Assembly (NCBI RefSeq): GCF_901709675.1
Contig: NC_051102.1
Span: 11,543,412-11,607,411 of the forward strand
DNA from: Syngnathus acus
Taxonomy: Eukaryota > Chordata > Actinopteri > Syngnathiformes > Syngnathidae
DNA length: 64,000 bases
Direction of reading: 5' to 3'
Below are positions 13,978 to 64,000 of this stretch, one piece after another. Within the stretch, counting starts at the first letter, position 1; each line of letters begins with the position of its first letter. Under the pieces are notes generated by a model. It searched no databases, had not been told where the DNA came from, and saw nothing but the letters and a program-made list of their open reading frames with translations. The position numbers were made by a program, and so were the translations under genes.

Positions 13978-13994
13978 CCCCCCCCCCCCCCCCC
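13978..13994. repeat. poly-C run
   Basis: About 17 consecutive C residues directly after the LINE fragment. Confidence 0.95.
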
Positions 13995-14096
13995 TTTTAT
14001 ATCGACTCTTTAGTCCCTGTATGACAAGTCTCAGAATTTGCTTCGATTCTTTTCCAGTGAGGGGTTAGACTGATTCTGTTCATATCCTTTGATAAG

Positions 14097-14132
14097 GGAT
14101 GGGTGGATGGATGGAGGGAGGGAGGGATGGAT
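14097..14132. repeat. (GGAT)n-(GGAG)n microsatellite
   Basis: Short compound tetranucleotide run. Confidence 0.85.
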
Positions 14133-14757
14133 CTCCCATGCATAGTTTTGTCATGGGGAGGAAGCCCAAGTATCCGGAGAAAAGAAACACAAGCATAAGG
14201 AAAAATGCAAAGAGCGCACAGGAAGAGCAGAGCCAAACACTCCAACTCAAGATTGTGACGTACTGCCCATCACATTTATTTGACACTACAGTACAATACA
14301 TTAAGTTTCGTTTTTCAAAAGAGACATAGTAATTCCAGTTTGTCCATACGTCGGCACCGTCGCCTACAAATGTGATTGAAATGTTGCAAATGTCTTGGGC
14401 CTGCCATGTTGGAGAAACTGATTGGAGCACACGATAACACAGCTGAGGAGAAGAAACATATTAGTGAAGGTGAACCAAAATCCACAGCGGGGGAACTCCA
14501 GCAGGTGACAGGTGAAAGGCACGCTGGGACTCGAAATTGCGCCGCGAGGAGTGATGTGGCCGGCCGGCCGGCCGCATGTACGTGTTCAGCAGAGTGAGGA
14601 GGAAGATCAGCGCTGACCGATGGGTCGGGGCGGGTCGGGCACGCCTACCTACAGCTCACCTGGGACAAAATCAAGATGTCATTGCAAACTACAGCTAGTC
14701 TCACATTCACACCTGGACAATTTAGAAGAGGTGTGACCAATTGTGTCCTTCATGGTT
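14133..14757. other. 5' flanking DNA
   Basis: Apart from (GGCC)4 at 14558-14575 and a GC-rich patch to about 14645, I see nothing identifiable. Confidence 0.5.
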
Positions 14758-14832
14758 TCGGTCTACCTGCTGCAACACACCTGAATCAAATGACCTCCTT
14801 TGGGTATGTTGGAGCAGGGAGACATACATACG
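14758..14832. mobile_element. fragment of a hAT-like miniature element
   Basis: CTGCTGCAACACACCTGAAT followed by TCAAATGA and TGTTGGAGCAGGGAGACAT resembles the body of a common fish hAT MITE that carries CACACCTGATTCAA. The element at 39058-39263 has the same core. Termini are not visible here. Confidence 0.5.
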
Positions 14833-14998
14833 TATGTCCAAGCCTGCTTTCGAGTGCACTCTTTGTTTTGATTGTATATTTGATTTGATATTAAAATACT
14901 TGTACAGCTAACCCTACTTGTGTTCCCACGGCGCGTCAGAGCATTTGACGTTAACTGTGCGCACCTCCCAGTACAGATGAGACCCCCCTCCCCTTACG

Positions 14999-15046
14999 CC
15001 TTCCTTCCTTCCTTCCCTCCCTCCCTCCCTCCCTCCTTCCCTCCCG
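14999..15046. repeat. (CTTC)n-(CTCC)n tract
   Basis: A pyrimidine-only tract about 370 bp upstream of the gpc1 start codon. Confidence 0.9.
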
Positions 15047-15217
15047 GCTCGTCCTAATTGCCGGTCCAGACGTTTCGTGCATGGGGCTGCGCAAGAGCGT
15101 CAAACTCCATGCTGGATTATTTCTGAGCGGACTGATTTGTTTGATTCTATAGCTCATTGTCAGTGCCCTATTCTCAGCAGGACCTCTAAAACAAAGTGTG
15201 GACTCGTTTTTAGCGCA

Positions 15218-15255
15218 CCGCGTGACGCGGTTTTATATATATATATTTTTTTTTC
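15218..15255 (+). promoter_or_regulatory. possible gpc1 core promoter: CG-rich inverted repeat plus TATA-like tract
   Basis: CCGCGT-G-ACGCGG at 15218-15230 is a 6-bp inverted repeat with one spacer base. It is followed by TTTTATATATATATAT at 15231-15246 and T-rich DNA. It lies about 170-200 bp before the start codon. Position and composition suit a core promoter, but vertebrate glypican promoters are often TATA-less and AT tracts are common here, so this is only a candidate. Confidence 0.25.
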
Positions 15256-15419
15256 TTTTTTCTCGCTCCCTTTTTTTTTGGCATCGGACGTCTGCCGTCA
15301 CTTCAGCGGTAGGGAGTTGATCGAACGCATCGTGAGACTACTGTCTTCAGTCTGTATTTTGCTCAATTGCTTTCCTCCTCAATTTTCTTTTTGCACTTGA
15401 CTGTTGACATTGTGCCGGG
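15256..15419 (+). other. probable gpc1 5' UTR
   Basis: The 160 bases before the ATG contain no ATG and end in a pyrimidine-rich stretch. They would serve as a simple leader without upstream start codons. The transcription start is not known from sequence. Confidence 0.35.
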
Positions 15420-60879
<45,460 letters not shown>

Positions 60880-60940
60880 TGGCCAGCGAGGCTGAGACTG
60901 AGGTTGGGACCGGCTTTGGGCTTGGTGATGGTTCGAGAAG

Positions 60941-60984
60941 GTGGGGCGGGGGGTGCGGGGCGGGGCGGGGCGGGGCGGGGGGGA
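60941..60984 (+). repeat. GGGGC pentamer tract, potential G-quadruplex
   Basis: At least seven runs of three or more G occur within 44 bp, mostly as GGGGC units, starting 61 bp after the gpc1 stop codon. The sense strand is the G-rich one, so the mRNA would carry it if this is 3' UTR. Confidence 0.85.
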
Positions 60985-61630
60985 GACCAGAGCTCCGGGT
61001 CTTAGTTACTCTGCCAAAACTTCACTTCGTATAAAGAATTTGGACGGACTTTGCTTTGAGTTGGGATGAGAAGAAAAATGCAATTACAAGTCTTCAAAAA
61101 TGCGCTCTTGTCTTTCATCTCTCGCTATCATATGACACTGTCAGAGGTGTTTTTTTTGTTTTTTAATCTTTCCGGTGTTTGGGGCAATTGTACCGAAAAG
61201 TCGTGTTTAACACTAACACCGTAGGCGGAGGAATGCATTTCTTAGTTCTCTTTTAATGGCACTTAGTGATTTGATGGTATTATTTATTTGTTGAGAACTG
61301 ACCCAGAGTGATTTAATCACTCCCTGATTTGACTGTAGAAGTCAGCAAACTAACCGTTATTTGCATACAAATGTCAACTCTACGTGCAATTTTCTTCATC
61401 TGACTCACCTGCCCTCAAAATTCTCCCTCCCTCATTCCTCACGTCACAGGACCTGAGGTCAGTCCTTTGTTCTTTTGTGTAGCCATCAAGATAAAGCACG
61501 CCATTGTGTGTCAAACCTCAATGGGAACACACTGTCAGGATTTTCCAAGAAAAACAGCCCATCGCGTTCCATCAATGGAGGAGGATGGAGAGAAGTTTCA
61601 AAATAATCTTTATTGACAAAGAGACCCCAA

Positions 61631-61700
61631 TACAGTATTCCCCCGGAGACTCGCGGCAGGGCTGGGTTCCCTGGCGAGTAAGCGACACGACCCCCCCCAC
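61631..61700 (+). mobile_element. possible pogo/Tigger-like MITE end
   Basis: TACAGTATTCCCCCGGAGAC followed by TCGCGG and GGGTTCCCTGGCGAGTAAGCG resembles the TACAGTATTCCCTCG...CGCGG...GTTCC end of vertebrate Tigger-like MITEs. The other end is not identified. Confidence 0.45.
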
Positions 61701-61719
61701 CCACCAAGGAATTTGCGAC

Positions 61720-61975
61720 ATGGTGACAAAGCGGTACTTTTGTCTCAAAGCGGAAGTCGTGTCGTTTTTTTTTACTTGACGCTCCGCATCCCACTTCTAC
61801 ATGATTTCTTGGCACCGAGATGGTGCCAAAGCACCACTTTTGTCCAAACAGATCTCCCCCCCCCGCTTACATCAATAGAACTACCCTTGAACGGAGATAG
61901 CGCCAAAGCACTACATTTGTCTAAATGAAGCTCCTCAACTCACTCCAATGCAGTTTCTTGGCACCAAAACGCTTT
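61720..61975 (+). repeat. degenerate local repeats and dispersed repeat copy 2
   Basis: A word like CCAAAGCACTACTTTTGTCT recurs near 61726, 61827 and 61902. The last copy continues into AATGAAGCTCCTCAACTCAC, which matches 26905-26995 in intron 1. GTTTCTTGGCACC also occurs twice in similar form. Family not recognised. Confidence 0.55.
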
Positions 61976-62398
61976 TTTTTTTTGCTTCGCTTTTATTTTT
62001 CAAGAGAACCATTGCTTCTGCAGTCGACGGGGACTATCCACTCTAATTGAACGTACATCAAAATGATCATTTTTTGATGGATTATTTCTTTGTCGTAACA
62101 ATGCTTCTTGCCAGTTTGTCATGTATATTTATTTCCGTGGCAAAGGATGGCCCGTGCGTGAGGAACAGCACAATCCCGTCGAGAATTTGCCAAATCTTTG
62201 TATCGTCACACCCACCCCCCAAAAAATAATCAACAAACCACAATCTTTTAGTTTTCTGCTTCTATGAAAAGAAAAAAAAAGCACCTGTGATACTGCAGCT
62301 CCATGTTAAGACGTCGAGACTTTTGTCTAAGTTTAACAAGCACATTTTAGAATTATAGCTCTGAAATGGGATCTTGTCATGGGTGTTAGTGTAGCACG

Positions 62399-62483
62399 GA
62401 TGTGTGTGTGTGCGTGCGTGCGTGTGTGTGTGCGTGTGTGTGCGTGTGCGCGTGTGTGTGTGCGTGTGTGTGTGTGCGCGCGC
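62399..62483. repeat. (TG/CG)n alternating tract
   Basis: About 85 bp of alternating purine-pyrimidine GT with many GC steps, ending TGTGCGCGCGC. Confidence 0.93.
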
Positions 62484-64000
62484 TTTGACGCTGCTCTTCA
62501 GTCACGACGCCTCATCATTCACGTTGCAAATATAGTTTGAAATAACCTCAACCCTCCACGCAGTTCAATTTGGAGGGATGAGAAAATATCAACGACATGT
62601 TCGGCTTTCTTGTTTTTATTGACTTTATGGTTGTGTTGTTATCGGAAATCTGTGGCGAGAAGAAATGCCAGAAAGAGGTTGGAAAAGAACAATGCAGATG
62701 TCTTGTTTGCTGTTGTATCTAAAATGGTCAATTATAAACATTATACGATTTTCAATTTGTTAGTGTCCTGTTTCATTCATAGTAGTGGGCCGGCCGGGCA
62801 AACGTTTGTGTTCATTTAATATTTCCAATTGGGAGACAAGAAAGGTAACTAATAGATTAGGTATTCAAATGCTTTATTTCAAAAATGAAATAATTACACT
62901 CATGTTTTGTCTTTATTTATAATGAATTTCATTGTCATTCATGAAACATCTGCGGGATTCTACAAGACACAAAACAGTCATGTTTCACGTTGTTGAGACG
63001 TTCTTGTGGATTACAACGCTTTGCGAATGCTTGCACCGCCACCTAGGGGGGAGTTTGGCTTAATACAATGTTGGGCTTCAAAATGTTCTTATGGCACGCC
63101 GTGGAGGTGACGTATGCAGAAGCAACTTTACTGTTTACACCTGCCTGCATATTAATTCGAAGATATGAAACATTTCCAATTTTATTTCTTTTTTTTTTAA
63201 ACCCGCAGAAACGAGTTGTTAAATTGCCCATCCCCGAGCGTATGAATCAAAGTGCACTACGTAATCGTGGCCGCTGACAGGCGCCAAAAGCCCACATGTT
63301 CAGCCACAGAGCTCTTCACAATTTGTCATGTATTTATTACAGTGGATTGTTTTTCAAATTAAAATGATAATTAACAGGTTGACTCGAGTGGCCCCCTCTT
63401 ACGTAACGTAGGTGCTTCACATTTCAATGTCGATGCATTTTAGAGATGGAATTTTGGCAATACAATACTAAAATAAATCATGACTTATTATCATTATTTA
63501 AATATTACATTTCCTTAATTCGTGAATGATTGTTTTTAACCCTAACACTTAATACCTACGACAAACCTCATACCATAGTTTTGCAGCCCTGTTCAACCTG
63601 ATTTCACCTTTCTCCACACACTTGTGCTAATCCATCAAGCCCTCAATGAGCTGACAAAACGGGAGCACGGCCCTAAATGGAGAAATCGTTGAGTGGGAAC
63701 CTACGAAGTAATGAGGGCCATGTGACACAAGTATGGAGGTATTCACTCATGTTCTCCTTTCTTGATTCATCTTTGGAAAGATTGAGGAGTATTTACTGGT
63801 GCTGGTTGCTCATATTTGCTTCATGTGTGTTAGTGACATTTAGAATGTGTGCGCTTACAATGGACCCATCATACTCCAAGCATCACTTATTGATTTGCTG
63901 ATGCGGGATTGCAGTTGCCTCCAAAGGTCAATGTTATTATCACAAGGTCCAACCGTTGGTTTTGCTCCTGTGCTTTACTGGCGATTTGTAATAAATAAAT
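62484..64000. other. 3' flanking DNA, no gene recognised
   Basis: AT-rich DNA with a canonical AATAAA at 63472 and others at the window edge. The open frames have no recognised domains. Confidence 0.55.

Larger units (their letters stand above)
60880..63480 (+). other. downstream of gpc1 stop: probable 3' UTR and flank
   Basis: No coding signal is seen after the stop. The first canonical AATAAA on this strand that I find is at 63472-63477. Non-consensus TATAAA-like words occur at about 61030. If the distal signal is used, the 3' UTR would be about 2.6 kb and would include the G-rich tract at 60941-60984 and the repeats at 61.6-62.0 kb. The true end cannot be fixed from sequence alone. Confidence 0.25.

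Noticed and set aside
1-15419. Neighbouring gene upstream of gpc1
   Set aside because: None of the open frames on either strand shows a recognisable domain or convincing splice sites.

Overview
The window looks like teleost fish nuclear DNA. It has long introns with GT-AG borders, one vertebrate-type gene broken into small exons, very dense tetra- and pentanucleotide microsatellites, and remnants of hAT-like, pogo/Tigger-like and LINE elements of the kinds common in fish. There is no prokaryotic organisation and no sign of a virus or plasmid. I cannot name the species.

The only gene I can support is a glypican-1 orthologue (gpc1; I cannot tell the teleost a and b copies apart). It lies on the + strand in ten coding exons between 15420 and 60879. 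Joining the exons at canonical splice sites gives one uninterrupted 550-residue reading frame. It holds a signal peptide, the 14 cysteines of the glypican core, one N-glycosylation sequon, a triple Ser-Gly heparan sulfate attachment cluster and a short hydrophobic tail expected to direct GPI anchoring. The product should be a cell-surface heparan sulfate proteoglycan acting as a co-receptor for growth factors and morphogens.

Layout: 1-15419 is 5' flanking DNA with microsatellites, an eroded LINE fragment (13686-13965), a hAT-like fragment and a possible promoter at about 15.2 kb. Exon 1 is at 15420-15579. Intron 1 (26.6 kb) carries most of the recognisable mobile-element debris, a tRNA-like relic and large TATC and TGGC arrays. 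Exon 2 is near 42.2 kb, exons 3-4 near 49.5 kb, exons 5-6 near 56.4 kb, and exons 7-10 between 57.9 and 60.9 kb. Downstream of the stop codon are a G-rich tract that could form a quadruplex, a repeat-rich block at 61.6-62.0 kb and otherwise featureless DNA.

I found no undescribed multi-gene system. The most unusual structures are an 87-bp spacerless palindrome flanked by 13-bp direct repeats in intron 4, a hAT-type miniature element with an intact 8-bp target duplication, a 412-bp TA-flanked inverted-repeat element with repeated internal ends, a hAT-like element that contains a large TGGC array, and a TATC array with regularly spaced T5 interruptions.
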